Assembly: GCF_002797435.1 (NCBI RefSeq)
Contig: NZ_PGEN01000001.1
Coordinates: forward strand, 3,470,501-3,534,500
Direction: 5' to 3'
Length of the DNA stretch: 64,000 nt
DNA from: Sphingomonas koreensis
Lineage (GTDB): Bacteria; Pseudomonadota; Alphaproteobacteria; Sphingomonadales; Sphingomonadaceae
Below the pieces are notes generated by a model. That model made no database searches. It saw nothing but the letters and a program-made list of their open reading frames with translations, and was not told the DNA's origin. Positions 17,495 through 26,130 of the stretch are shown piece by piece. The position numbers and the translations under genes were made by a program. Position 1 is the first letter of the stretch. Every line of letters starts with the position of its first letter.

Positions 17495-17597
17495 GCGGTT
17501 TCCTCTTTGATAGGGCAGGGGAGCCGCGGGGCACCCTCATGCAAACCTATGTCCCTGCGCCGCCCGGGGCAAGTTTCGAGCCCATAGGCGAGGCGAA

Positions 17598-17680
17598 ATG
17601 CCCAAGACGCTTGCCTCGACGACCCCATACGCGTAAATCAGCCAGCACGAACGGCCGCCCGGTGAGGGCGGCCCTTATTG
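17598..17680 (+). promoter_or_regulatory. possible leader peptide and attenuator before trcR
   Basis: A 12-codon frame (ATG 17598, MPKTLASTTPYA, stop 17634-17636) has GGCGAGGCGAA upstream. It is followed by a perfect 8-bp hairpin, GGCCGCCC (17653-17660) and GGGCGGCC (17666-17673), then CTTATTGTTT. The trcR GTG start is 25 bases further on. This has the layout of a leader peptide plus terminator; function is inferred. Confidence 0.3.
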
Positions 17681-17697
17681 TTTCTGGAGACTTTGAC

Positions 17698-18351
17698 GTG
17701 GCCCAGCCGCTCATGCCGCACGCGACCGCTTCCTGGCTGGTCGACAACACAGCGCTCTCGTTCGAGCAGATCGCCGAGTTCTGCGGCCTGCACATTCTGG
17801 AGGTGCAGGCGATCGCGGACGACACCGCCGCGACCAAGCTGACCGGCCGTGATCCCGTCCGCGCGCACGAGCTGACGATGGAAGAGATCGAGAAGGGCCA
17901 GGCCGATCCCGACTACCGCCTGAAGATGAGCAAGGGCCCCGAACAGGTCCGCCGCACCAAGGGACCGCGCTACACGCCGGTGTCGAAGCGTCAGGACAAG
18001 CCCGACGGCATCGCCTGGATCATCCGCAACCATCCAGAGATCTCGGACGGCGCGATCGGCAAGCTGATCGGTACCACGCGCAACACCATCGCTGCGATCC
18101 GCGACCGCAGCCACTGGAACATCGCCAACATCGTCCCGAAGGATCCGGTGACGCTGGGCCTGACCAGCCAGCGCGAGCTGGACGCTGCGGTTTCGAAGGC
18201 GGCGAAGGCCGCAGGGATCGAGGCGCCGGTGGATACGCGTCTGGAAGGCGACCGCGAGGCGCTGATCGAGCAGCTGCGCGCCGAGCGCGAGGCTGCCTCC
18301 CGCGAGCCGGGCGACGCCGAGCCGACCGCGGAGAATCTGTTCAAGAGCTGA
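17698..18351 (+). CDS. trcR: TrcR/DUF1013 cell-cycle transcriptional regulator
   Basis: 217 residues starting at GTG 17698 (CTGGAGAC upstream). The GTG gives the family-typical N-terminus MAQPLMPHATASWLVDNTAL. The frame is open upstream but reads through the hairpin. The N-terminal part (SFEQIAEFCGLHILEVQAIA) and the middle part (DGAIGKLIGTTRNTIAAIRD) both look like HTH segments. DUF1013 proteins are conserved in alphaproteobacteria; TrcR has been described as a cell-cycle regulator in the CtrA/GcrA context. Alone on its strand here, followed by an MBL hydrolase. Confidence 0.9.
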   Translation: MAQPLMPHATASWLVDNTALSFEQIAEFCGLHILEVQAIADDTAATKLTGRDPVRAHELTMEEIEKGQADPDYRLKMSKGPEQVRRTKGPRYTPVSKRQDKPDGIAWIIRNHPEISDGAIGKLIGTTRNTIAAIRDRSHWNIANIVPKDPVTLGLTSQRELDAAVSKAAKAAGIEAPVDTRLEGDREALIEQLRAEREAASREPGDAEPTAENLFKS

Positions 18352-18364
18352 TCCGTTTTTCCAT

Positions 18365-18429
18365 TTTCCGGTATCGTGGCGGCGCGGCGACTCGACAAGC
18401 GAGTTCCGCGCCGTCAATGTTTCCGGTAT
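18365..18429. repeat. 10-bp direct repeats flanking a hairpin
   Basis: TTTCCGGTAT occurs at 18365-18374 and again at 18420-18429. Between them is a hairpin: GGCGCGG (18381-18387) with CCGCGCC (18406-18412), plus an inner stem ACTCG/CGAGT. The second repeat reaches into the ATG of the next gene. It could be a small mobile-element remnant with target duplication, or a trcR terminator. Confidence 0.4.
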
Positions 18430-19522
18430 GGATCGCCCGGTCATTTCCCCCGATGTCTCGCTGACCCAGGACGAGAGCTTCGTCGCGACCAGCCATCGCG
18501 GGCTGACCTATCCCTTTGGTGAGCGTGTGCCGGGCGTGGGCGAGGCAATCGAGATCGCGCGTGGCGTGCGCTGGATCCGGTTGCCGGTGCCGGGTCCGCT
18601 CAACCACATCAATTGCTGGCTGCTCGATGACGGCGACACGACCACCGCGGTCGATACCGGGCTGAACATCGCCGAGGCGGTCGATGCATGGCGTGCATTG
18701 TTCACGGCGGAGCCACTGGCGGAGCGCCCGGTGGGGCGGGTAATCTGCACGCACTTCCACCCTGATCATGCCGGGCTGGCGGGCTGGCTGTGCCGCAAGT
18801 TCGCAGCGCGACTGTGGATGACCCGCGGCGAGTGGTTGACCCTGCGCGTGCTGACTGCCGATGCGCGCGATGTGGTGCCCGACGAGCAGATCGCCTTCTG
18901 GCGTGCGGCGGGTTGGGACGAGGCGCAGATTGCGGAAGCCTCGGCCGGCGGGTTCGGGCGGATGAGCAAGATGGTCGCGCCGCTGCCCCTCTCGTACCGG
19001 CGCATCGTCGAGGGAGAGATCATCGCGATCGGCGGCGCGGACTGGCGCGTGGTGACCGCGTCGGGCCATTGTCCCGAACATGCCTGCCTGTGGAACGAGC
19101 GCGAAGGCGTGCTGATCGCGGGCGATCAGGTGCTGCCGCGGATCAGCTCCAACGTCTCGCTCGGCCTGACCGAGCCGGAGGGCGATCCGCTGGGCGAATG
19201 GCTCGCCTCGATCGACAGGCTGATGGAACTGCCCGGCGACCTGCTGGTGCTGCCCGCGCATGGCGAGCCGTTCACGGGGCTGCACGCGCGGCTGGCGGCA
19301 CTGCGCGACGAGCATCTGAAGCGGCTCGATATCCTCGAAGCGCACCTGACCGAGCCGCGCCGCGCGGTCGATTGTTTCGGGCGGATGTTCCGGCGGAAGA
19401 TCGATGGCAGCATGATCGGCCTCGCCACCGGCGAGACGCTGGCGCATCTGCGGCGGCTGGAAGTCGAGGGGCGCGCGGTGCGCGAGGAACGCGACGGAGT
19501 CTGGTGGTATCGCGCGCCCTGA
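18428..19522 (+). CDS. MBL-fold metallo-hydrolase
   Basis: 364 residues. The metallo-beta-lactamase zinc motif THFHPDHAG is near residue 103; further ligands appear in ASGHCPEHACLW near 215, AGDQVLPR near 235 and PAHGEPF near 280. A C-terminal winged-helix-like segment (LAHLRRLEVEGRAVREE) is typical of the lactamase-B2 group that includes glyoxalase II-like hydrolases. No signal peptide. Substrate unknown, possibly a thioester or lactone. Confidence 0.88.
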   Translation: MDRPVISPDVSLTQDESFVATSHRGLTYPFGERVPGVGEAIEIARGVRWIRLPVPGPLNHINCWLLDDGDTTTAVDTGLNIAEAVDAWRALFTAEPLAERPVGRVICTHFHPDHAGLAGWLCRKFAARLWMTRGEWLTLRVLTADARDVVPDEQIAFWRAAGWDEAQIAEASAGGFGRMSKMVAPLPLSYRRIVEGEIIAIGGADWRVVTASGHCPEHACLWNEREGVLIAGDQVLPRISSNVSLGLTEPEGDPLGEWLASIDRLMELPGDLLVLPAHGEPFTGLHARLAALRDEHLKRLDILEAHLTEPRRAVDCFGRMFRRKIDGSMIGLATGETLAHLRRLEVEGRAVREERDGVWWYRAP

Positions 19523-19608
19523 CCGTGTGACGTTCGTCGAACCGGGTTTGTGCCGCGGCGAACGCCGCCTAGGATGGACACCGAGCCGATTCAGGGGAGA
19601 GCTGCGCG

Positions 19609-20478
19609 ATGTGTGACGATCTGACCGACGCCGACAATGAACGCACCTTCGGCAAGGTGTCGCGGCGCGACTTCGCCGGGATGACGGGCGCGGCGGCGCT
19701 TGCGGCACTGCTCCCGGCCCCGGCCAATGCCCAGACGCTGAAGCATCGCGACATCACCATCAAGACGCCGGACGGCGTCGCGCAGGCCTATTTCACAGCC
19801 CCGGCAAAGGGCCGGCATCCCGCAGTGCTGGTTTGGCCCGACGTGTTCGGGCTGCGCCCGGGTTTCCGCAAGATGGGCGAGCGGCTGGCGCAATCGGGCT
19901 ATGCGGTGCTGACCGTGAACCAGTTCTACCGCACCAGCGGCTTGCCGATCTTCAAGCAAGGCGAGGCCTGGGAGCAGCCCGAGGTGCGCGCGCGCGTCAT
20001 GGAGTGGCGGCAGGGGCTGACCGCTGACGCGATCGCGCGGGATGCGGGCGCGTTCCTCGCCTTTCTCGACAAGCAGCCGGAGGTCGATCCGAAGCGCGGC
20101 GCCGGAACCATCGGTTACTGCATGGGTGGCCCGATCATCATGCAGACCGCCGCGGCGCTTCCGGGCCGCATCCGGGCGGCGGCGTCGTTTCATGGCGGGG
20201 GCCTCGCCACCGACAAGCCCGACAGCCCGCATCTGCTGATCCCGAAGATGAAGGCGAACTTCCTGATCGCCGTCGCCGAGAATGACGACAAACGCTTTCC
20301 GCAGGAGAAGGAAACGCTGCGGGCGGCGTTCGTCGCGGCGAAGCTGCCTGCCGAGATCGAGGTCTATGCCGGCGCGATGCACGGCTGGTGCCCGCCCGAC
20401 AGCCCGGTGTACAATCAGGTTCAGGCCGAGAAGGCGTGGGGCCGGCTGCTGGCACTGTTCGGGAAGGCGCTGGCTTGA
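19609..20478 (+). CDS. Tat-exported dienelactone hydrolase family protein
   Basis: 289 residues. A twin-arginine signal (VSRRDFAG, Arg19-Arg20) and hydrophobic stretch end near AQA around residue 42. The alpha/beta hydrolase follows, with Cys171 as nucleophile in GYCMGGP, an Asp in AENDD and a His in GAMHGWC near residue 259, the Cys-His-Asp triad of dienelactone hydrolases. Residues 1-18 before the Tat motif are polar. GGGGAG lies about 8 bases before the ATG. Periplasmic; substrate unknown. Unlike the exported hydrolase at 7.5-8.4 kb it keeps the Cys nucleophile. Confidence 0.9.
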   Translation: MCDDLTDADNERTFGKVSRRDFAGMTGAAALAALLPAPANAQTLKHRDITIKTPDGVAQAYFTAPAKGRHPAVLVWPDVFGLRPGFRKMGERLAQSGYAVLTVNQFYRTSGLPIFKQGEAWEQPEVRARVMEWRQGLTADAIARDAGAFLAFLDKQPEVDPKRGAGTIGYCMGGPIIMQTAAALPGRIRAAASFHGGGLATDKPDSPHLLIPKMKANFLIAVAENDDKRFPQEKETLRAAFVAAKLPAEIEVYAGAMHGWCPPDSPVYNQVQAEKAWGRLLALFGKALA

Positions 20479-20494
20479 TGCCAGCTGAAGCCAA

Positions 20495-22237
20495 CTAGAC
20501 CAGTTTCGAACCCAGCTCCGCCGCCAGATATTCGAGGTTGGCGATGCGGCGCCACAGGCCGCTGTCGGTGATCGCGTCCATCCGGAAGAAACGGCGCATC
20601 GCCGGGAATTCGAGATCGATCACGCGGTGCATATAGTCGGGCGACAACAGCCCGCCATGCTCGTCGCCCATCGGCCCGAGGCGCCGGCGCAGCGCATAGC
20701 TATGCTGGCGGACCCAGACCGGGCGGACGCGCGTCGACCATTCGCCAAAGCGATGCTTGCGGCTGGGCAGTCCGGTAAAGTCATGGCCATAGGCGGACGG
20801 CTGGGCCGCGAGCTGCGGATCGATCGCGTTGAGCAACGCGGCCTCGAACCGGCCGGCATGTTTGAGGCCGAGCGGGATCGTCATCGCCTGCGCCACCACC
20901 TGATGGTCCAGGAAGGGCATCAGATACGGGCTGTAGCGGCCCTCAAGGCTGATCTCGCGCCCGAACAAGGCGCGGCAGCGGATGCGCGGATAGATCTGCT
21001 CGATCCGCGTACGATCGAGACGGCCGGTGGCGGCGGGCGGCTCGATCGCCTCGCGGATGCGCGCGGCGATCCCGTCGAGGAACGCGCCGGCATCGAACCC
21101 AGGGGTCGCATCGCCCGGCGTGAAGCGCGCGAAGAAGGTGCGGGCGATGTCGTGCGCGGTGAAGCGGCGGTCGGGCAGGTAGAAGAAGTTGCGGTAGATC
21201 TCGCCGCACCCGCCCGAGACCGCGAGCGCGCCGCCAGCATGCCGGCGGCGCTGTGCCTCGCCATGGCCGCCATTGTCGAAGATGTTGCCGAAGGTCGGAA
21301 GCCCGTCGAACTGATGGAAGTTGCGCGCAACCAGTTCGGGGAACGCATCGGGCGGGGGGGTTTCGGCGTATTTGTCGGTCCAGGCGACCTCGAAGCCGCA
21401 CGCCTCGCCCATCGCCTGCGCGATCTCGACATCGTCGTCGCCGGGCAGGCCGTAGACATAGAGCTCAGGATGGCAGCCCGCTTCGCGCAGCGCTGCAAGG
21501 ACGAGCCGGGAATCGAGCCCGCCCGACAACGGACTGCGGACATGGTTGCCGAACTGCGCCACATGTGCACCGACGATGGCGGCGAGCGGGGCGCGGTGGC
21601 GTTCGATCTGCTCGGCAAGCGGCGCACGCGACGGGGCGGCGGGGAGGGGCTTGTCGATGCGGTGCCGGACGATGCCCTTGTCGGTCAGCTCGATCACCGC
21701 AAAGGGTGAAAGCGTCTTCAGTTCGGCGAACACCGTGTCGTCGCCGATCGGCATGACGTTGAAGGCAAGCTCGTACACGCCCTGCGGGTCAAAGCTCAGC
21801 CGCGGCATCGCACCCGCCGCGGCGAGGAGCGAGGTCGAGAAGAGCCGGTCGCCGGTGTCGCAAAACAGCTGGAAGGCGGAGAAATAGTCGCCGAACAGGA
21901 AGGTCCTGCCATTGCGGCGGACCAGCGCGACGAACTGGCCGCCGATCCGGCGCCAGTCGAGCGCGAGCGGGTCCATGCCGAGCAGCGCCTCGAGCGCAGC
22001 CTTGCCGAACTTGCCGTCGACGACCGGGGTGCCCGCCGCTGCAGCGACCTCCTCTCCACGCACCAGCAATCCGTCCGGGCCGCCGATGATGTAGGGGAAG
22101 TGGAGCAGGGACCAGCCGGGCAGAACATGCTCGACCGCTGCCGGGAAGCTCTGTGCCGAGAACGCTTCGCGCGCCGCCGCCAGGGCACTGGCAGTGAAAT
22201 CGGAGCCATCGTTACGGGCTAGAAACAGGCCTGACAT
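20495..22237 (-). CDS. asparagine-synthase-like protein without glutaminase Cys
   Basis: 580 residues. The C-terminal half has the asparagine synthase PP-loop SGGLDSRLVL near residue 243 and the GYSPYLMPFLDHQVV-like segment (FLDHQVVAQAM). The N-terminal half resembles the Ntn glutaminase fold (GDYFSAFQLFC, LFSTSLLAAAG) but the protein starts MSGLFLAR, with no Cys at position 2, so it cannot use glutamine in the usual way. Such proteins may activate carboxylates with ATP and use another amine, or may modify surface polysaccharides. It lies 17 bases downstream of the XrtA O-ligase gene. Confidence 0.85.
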   Translation of the reverse strand: MSGLFLARNDGSDFTASALAAAREAFSAQSFPAAVEHVLPGWSLLHFPYIIGGPDGLLVRGEEVAAAAGTPVVDGKFGKAALEALLGMDPLALDWRRIGGQFVALVRRNGRTFLFGDYFSAFQLFCDTGDRLFSTSLLAAAGAMPRLSFDPQGVYELAFNVMPIGDDTVFAELKTLSPFAVIELTDKGIVRHRIDKPLPAAPSRAPLAEQIERHRAPLAAIVGAHVAQFGNHVRSPLSGGLDSRLVLAALREAGCHPELYVYGLPGDDDVEIAQAMGEACGFEVAWTDKYAETPPPDAFPELVARNFHQFDGLPTFGNIFDNGGHGEAQRRRHAGGALAVSGGCGEIYRNFFYLPDRRFTAHDIARTFFARFTPGDATPGFDAGAFLDGIAARIREAIEPPAATGRLDRTRIEQIYPRIRCRALFGREISLEGRYSPYLMPFLDHQVVAQAMTIPLGLKHAGRFEAALLNAIDPQLAAQPSAYGHDFTGLPSRKHRFGEWSTRVRPVWVRQHSYALRRRLGPMGDEHGGLLSPDYMHRVIDLEFPAMRRFFRMDAITDSGLWRRIANLEYLAAELGSKLV

Positions 22238-22254
22238 CCGAGCGCCTTAGCCGA

Positions 22255-23616
22255 TCATGCCGGCGCTGGCGCGGTGGAATCGCGCCGTTTCTGCATGGGC
22301 TTCATCCCCTCTTCGGCGCGCTTTCGGGCGAGGTAGGTGTCGAGCCCGATCTGCGCGCCGACCAGCATGTAGACGAACGGATTGAGCGCGATGCCGACGA
22401 ACAGCGCGCCGAACAGATAGATCATGTGCGCGTGCTGCAGCGCGGTCGCGAGCGGCGAGATCCACGCCTGATCGGGCGGGGCCTTCATGTAGCGGCGGCG
22501 CAGTATTTCCATGCGGATGATGCCGCCGAAGTGGATCGTCAGCCAGATGGCGAAGCCGGGCCATCCCTGCTCGCCCAGCATCTCGAAATAGGCCGAGTGA
22601 TAGGCACGCGACTTGTCGATCTCGGGCGTGCGGACGACGGTGACGCTGGCGCCTTCGCCGACCATCTCGATCTTGTCGTACTTGATCTCGTTCTGGCGAT
22701 AGGCCTCGAACCCGCCGCCGAACGGGTGGTCCTTCACATAGTCGAGCGTCCATTGCCACACCGCGATCCGGGTCGATGCGGAGGCGTCGGCCTTGTAGGT
22801 GCGGATTGTGCCCATGCGCTCGCTGAACGCGGTGGGGAGGAAGGGGACGGCGACGAGTGCGAGTGCCGCCGCGCCGCCGATATAGACCATGCGCCGTTTG
22901 ACGTCGCGCAGCATCAGGACGGCGAGCAGGCCGACGCAGAGCAGGCCGGTCCGCGCCTGGGTGCCGATCGGCATCAGCAGGCAGGCGAAGATGAGCAGGT
23001 AGCCGAAGGTCTTCACGCGCCAGTCGGGCGGGAAGATCGTGCCGTAGCGGGTGAACCACAGGATCAGCGGGATCACGCAGATCGCGACGGCGGAGATGAT
23101 GCTGCCCTCGAACAGGCCGGAATTATTGTCGACGAACAGCTTGAGCTGGCCATAGCCGCCGCCGCCCAGTGCGGTCTTGAGCCCGCCCGCGATGATGATC
23201 GTCGCGACCGAGAGCAGCATGAACAGCAGCAATGCTTCGATTCGCAGCTTGGTACGCAAGGTGAGGGGGAGGAAGATGGCGAAAGCCAGCGCCTTCCATA
23301 CCCAGTCCCATTTATAGGCCGCGTCGATCGGAAAATCCGCGCGCGTCGTCGTCCAGTAGCAATAGGCGAGCAGCGCCAGCATCAGCCCCTGGCGCGGGGC
23401 GACACGCGTGTCCTTCTTGTCGTCGAAGGCAAGCCAGGAGAGGACAGCGAACGCCACCGCCATCGCCGAGATCGGGAAGGCGTTGAGCAAGAAATAGCTC
23501 ATCCGCTGGGGCGAGACGACGTCGATATAGACATACGCCAGGACGAACAGGAACGGCCGGCGGAAGCCAAGGCCGAAGATCGCCGCCAGGAACGCGATAA
23601 AGGCTAGATCACGCAC
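22255..23616 (-). CDS. XrtA-associated O-glycosylation ligase (Wzy/O-antigen ligase-like)
   Basis: 453 residues with about 11 transmembrane helices. The N-terminal RPFLFVLAYVYIDVVSPQR and the large periplasmic loop (HPFGGGFEAYRQNE, SRAYHSAYFEMLGEQG) match the PEP-CTERM/exosortase-A-associated O-ligase family. It would polymerise or transfer lipid-linked glycans in the inner membrane. It starts with GTG at 23616, overlapping the end of a 48-codon gene by eight bases. The C-terminus is charged (RKRAEEGMKPMQKRRD). A glycosyltransferase of the same system follows on the other strand; the exosortase itself is not in the window. Confidence 0.88.
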   Translation of the reverse strand: MRDLAFIAFLAAIFGLGFRRPFLFVLAYVYIDVVSPQRMSYFLLNAFPISAMAVAFAVLSWLAFDDKKDTRVAPRQGLMLALLAYCYWTTTRADFPIDAAYKWDWVWKALAFAIFLPLTLRTKLRIEALLLFMLLSVATIIIAGGLKTALGGGGYGQLKLFVDNNSGLFEGSIISAVAICVIPLILWFTRYGTIFPPDWRVKTFGYLLIFACLLMPIGTQARTGLLCVGLLAVLMLRDVKRRMVYIGGAAALALVAVPFLPTAFSERMGTIRTYKADASASTRIAVWQWTLDYVKDHPFGGGFEAYRQNEIKYDKIEMVGEGASVTVVRTPEIDKSRAYHSAYFEMLGEQGWPGFAIWLTIHFGGIIRMEILRRRYMKAPPDQAWISPLATALQHAHMIYLFGALFVGIALNPFVYMLVGAQIGLDTYLARKRAEEGMKPMQKRRDSTAPAPA

Positions 23617-23755
23617 GCTTGCGGCCCCAGCGGTTGCGCGGTGCCTCGTTCGGGGGCGGGGCGTTCTCGTCGTCGAGCGCGGGGCTGTGGATCAGGCGCC
23701 AGGCGGTGAGCAGCAGCAACCCATGGGTCAGGCCCAGCACCAGACTGTCGATCAT
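23609..23755 (-). CDS. 48-residue membrane peptide coupled to the O-ligase
   Basis: ATG 23755 with GAAGGGA upstream; reads MIDSLVLGLTHGLLLLTAWR then a polar tail ending NRWGRKRA. One hydrophobic helix at residues 4-19. It overlaps the GTG start of the O-ligase by eight bases, which suggests translational coupling. Too short for family assignment. Support is the ribosome-binding site, the overlap and the clean membrane-helix composition. Confidence 0.5.
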   Translation of the reverse strand: MIDSLVLGLTHGLLLLTAWRLIHSPALDDENAPPPNEAPRNRWGRKRA

Positions 23756-23857
23756 CGTTGCCGTCCCTTCACGCGTCTGGGTCCCCAAACCGCATTTTTA
23801 CTAGCGCGGTGAGGTTGACGCGGCGTTAAGTGCTGGCGTGGCAAGGGGCCTCCTATC

Positions 23858-25099
23858 ATGCGCATATTGCACGTCCTCGATCATTCGCTGCCACTCCATA
23901 GCGGCTATACCTTCCGTACCCGCGCGATCCTGAAGGCGCAGATGGAGCGCGGCTGGACCGTCGCCGGTGTCACCGGGCCGCGATACCACACGGGCGACGC
24001 GCCGTTCGAGACGCTCGACGGGATCGATTTCCACCGCACCAGGCAGATGCGGCGTCTGCCGCCAGTGGTCGGCGAGGCCGCGGAGATCGCGGCGTTCGCG
24101 CGGCGGATCGACCAGGTCGTGCAGCAGTTCCGTCCCGATATCCTCCATGCCCATTCGCCGGTGATCGATCCGCTGGCGGCGATGCGCGCGTCGAAGAAGC
24201 ACGGGATTCCCTTGCTCTACGAGATCCGCGCCTTTTGGGAGGATGCCGCGGTCGGCAACGGCACCGGAAGCGAGGGATCGCTCAAATACCGGGCGACCCG
24301 CGGGCTCGAGACCTATGCCTGCAAACGCGCCGATGCCGTGGCGGTGATCTGCGAAGGGCTGAAGCGCGATCTGGTCGCGCGCGGCATCGATGGCGGCAAG
24401 ATCATGATCTCGCCCAATGGCGTCGACCTGCACCTGTTCGGCGAGCCGCCGGCGCGCGACGCCGCGCTGTCGGCCGAATGGCGGCTCGACGATGCCGAGG
24501 TGATCGGCTTCATCGGCAGCTTCTATGACTATGAGGGGCTGGACGATCTGATCGCGGCGATGCCGGCGCTGGTGGCGGCGCGTCCAAAGGCACGGCTGCT
24601 GATGGTCGGCGGCGGGCCGATGGAAGAGAAGCTCCGCGCGCAGGCCAAGGCGTCGAGCGCGGCGGATGCGATCCATTTCGTCGGCCGCGTGCCGCACGAG
24701 CAGGTCGAACGCTATTATTCGCTGATCGACCTGCTGGTCTATCCGCGCAAGCATATGCGGCTGACCGATCTGGTGACGCCGCTCAAGCCGCTGGAAGCGA
24801 TGGCGCAGCGGCGGCTGGTCGCGGCGTCGGACGTGGGCGGGCATCGCGAGCTGATACGCGACGGCGACACCGGCACCCTGTTCCCGCCCGATGATCCGGC
24901 GGCACTGGCGAAGGCGGTGGCGGGGGTATTCGAGAATCGCGGCGGCTGGGACGCTCAGCGCGAACGGGGGCGGGCATTCGTCGAGAATGAGCGTAACTGG
25001 TCGTCAAACATTTCACGCTACGAACCTGTTTACCAAAAGATCATCGAAGCACGCTCACGGTCCGGGAAATGGTTGCGCAAGACTTCGTTCAACGTCTGA
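23858..25099 (+). CDS. XrtA/PEP-CTERM-system glycosyltransferase (GT4, exopolysaccharide)
   Basis: 413 residues. GT-B fold: the N-terminus MRILHVLDHSLPLHSGYTFR is the signature of the exosortase-A-associated glycosyltransferase group. The C-terminal nucleotide-sugar domain contains IGFIGSFYDYEGLDDLI, GGGPMEEKL and the acceptor/donor motif PLKPLEAMAQ with EA near residue 310. Cytoplasmic, adding a sugar to a lipid-linked exopolysaccharide unit. AAGGGGCCTCC precedes the ATG. Its end overlaps the next gene by 31 bases. Confidence 0.9.
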   Translation: MRILHVLDHSLPLHSGYTFRTRAILKAQMERGWTVAGVTGPRYHTGDAPFETLDGIDFHRTRQMRRLPPVVGEAAEIAAFARRIDQVVQQFRPDILHAHSPVIDPLAAMRASKKHGIPLLYEIRAFWEDAAVGNGTGSEGSLKYRATRGLETYACKRADAVAVICEGLKRDLVARGIDGGKIMISPNGVDLHLFGEPPARDAALSAEWRLDDAEVIGFIGSFYDYEGLDDLIAAMPALVAARPKARLLMVGGGPMEEKLRAQAKASSAADAIHFVGRVPHEQVERYYSLIDLLVYPRKHMRLTDLVTPLKPLEAMAQRRLVAASDVGGHRELIRDGDTGTLFPPDDPAALAKAVAGVFENRGGWDAQRERGRAFVENERNWSSNISRYEPVYQKIIEARSRSGKWLRKTSFNV

Positions 25100-26130
25100 C
25101 CCCCAATCTCGCGCTGGCCGGCGCCGGGGCCGCTGGTGTGCTCGCCACACTGGCGACGCTGGTGATTCCGTACGGGCTGCTTGAGGACATCGTGGTGACG
25201 AGCGGCATCGCCGCCTTCATCCCGGCTGCCGAGCCGCCGCTGGGTGCGACGGCGCGAATCTGCGTCGGGGTGTTTGCAGGCGGGGTGGCCGCGCTGATCG
25301 CCTGGTTCGCACTTTCGGCTTTGCTGATGTGGCGCGATTCGCGCCGCGTCGATGAACCGGGGGAGCGGATGCCGGTGATTCGCCGCGCCGATGCGCATCC
25401 GGATGCGCCGCCGCGTGCGCCGTTGCTGGCCAACCGCGACCTTGGCGCGCCCTTCCGGGCGAAGGGCATGGTGGCCGAACCGGAGCCGATCGAGGCCGAT
25501 GTGCACGTAGCGGCCGCGCACAGTCGGGAGACGGCCGAGGTTCGCGATCTCGACCTTCCCGAATTGCCGCCCGAACCCGTCATTGCGATGGGCTCGCCCG
25601 CGCCCCCGGCCGAGACGATTCCAGCCGTTTCGATTCCGCCCGCGGCGGCAGAAACTCCGCCGCCCGTCATCCCTCCCGCGCCGCAGCCGCTGCCGGCCGA
25701 TCTCGATCAGCCGCTCTCGGCGTTCGATCCGTCGGCGATCCGCGATGTGCCGCTGGCGCCGCCGCCGCCACTCGCGCCGCTGGCGCGCGCGCCGGTCAAA
25801 CCGGTGTTGGCCGAGGGCGAGCGGTTCGAGACGTTCGAATTGACCCCGCCGGTGCGCCCGGCAGCCCCGCCCCAGCCGCCCGTTCAGGCCGAAAGCCTCG
25901 CCGCGCCCGAGACCGATGCCAGCGTCCATGCGCTGCTCGACCGGCTGGAGCGCGGCATCGCCCGGCGTGTGCATCACGCGCCGCAGGCCGAATCGGCGCC
26001 GCAGCCGGAACCTGTGCCGCCAGCCGAGCCGGCGGCGCAGGTCCGCAACGAGGCGCCCGAGCCCGCGCCGCCCGCTTCGGGGCTGGAAGGCGCGCTTGCC
26101 GCACTCCGCAAGATGGCGGTTCGCGCTTAG
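25069..26130 (+). CDS. membrane protein with long Pro/Ala-rich tail
   Basis: 353 residues. Two transmembrane helices (about 18-37 and 63-86), then a basic stretch, then about 200 residues rich in Pro, Ala and Glu, and a short C-terminal helical part (SVHALLDRLERGIARR and LEGALAALRKM). No domain recognised. It begins inside the glycosyltransferase gene, overlapping it by 31 bases in another frame, so it is probably co-translated and could anchor or regulate polysaccharide export. The frame, length and downstream convergent gene all look normal. Confidence 0.7.
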   Translation: MVAQDFVQRLTPNLALAGAGAAGVLATLATLVIPYGLLEDIVVTSGIAAFIPAAEPPLGATARICVGVFAGGVAALIAWFALSALLMWRDSRRVDEPGERMPVIRRADAHPDAPPRAPLLANRDLGAPFRAKGMVAEPEPIEADVHVAAAHSRETAEVRDLDLPELPPEPVIAMGSPAPPAETIPAVSIPPAAAETPPPVIPPAPQPLPADLDQPLSAFDPSAIRDVPLAPPPPLAPLARAPVKPVLAEGERFETFELTPPVRPAAPPQPPVQAESLAAPETDASVHALLDRLERGIARRVHHAPQAESAPQPEPVPPAEPAAQVRNEAPEPAPPASGLEGALAALRKMAVRA

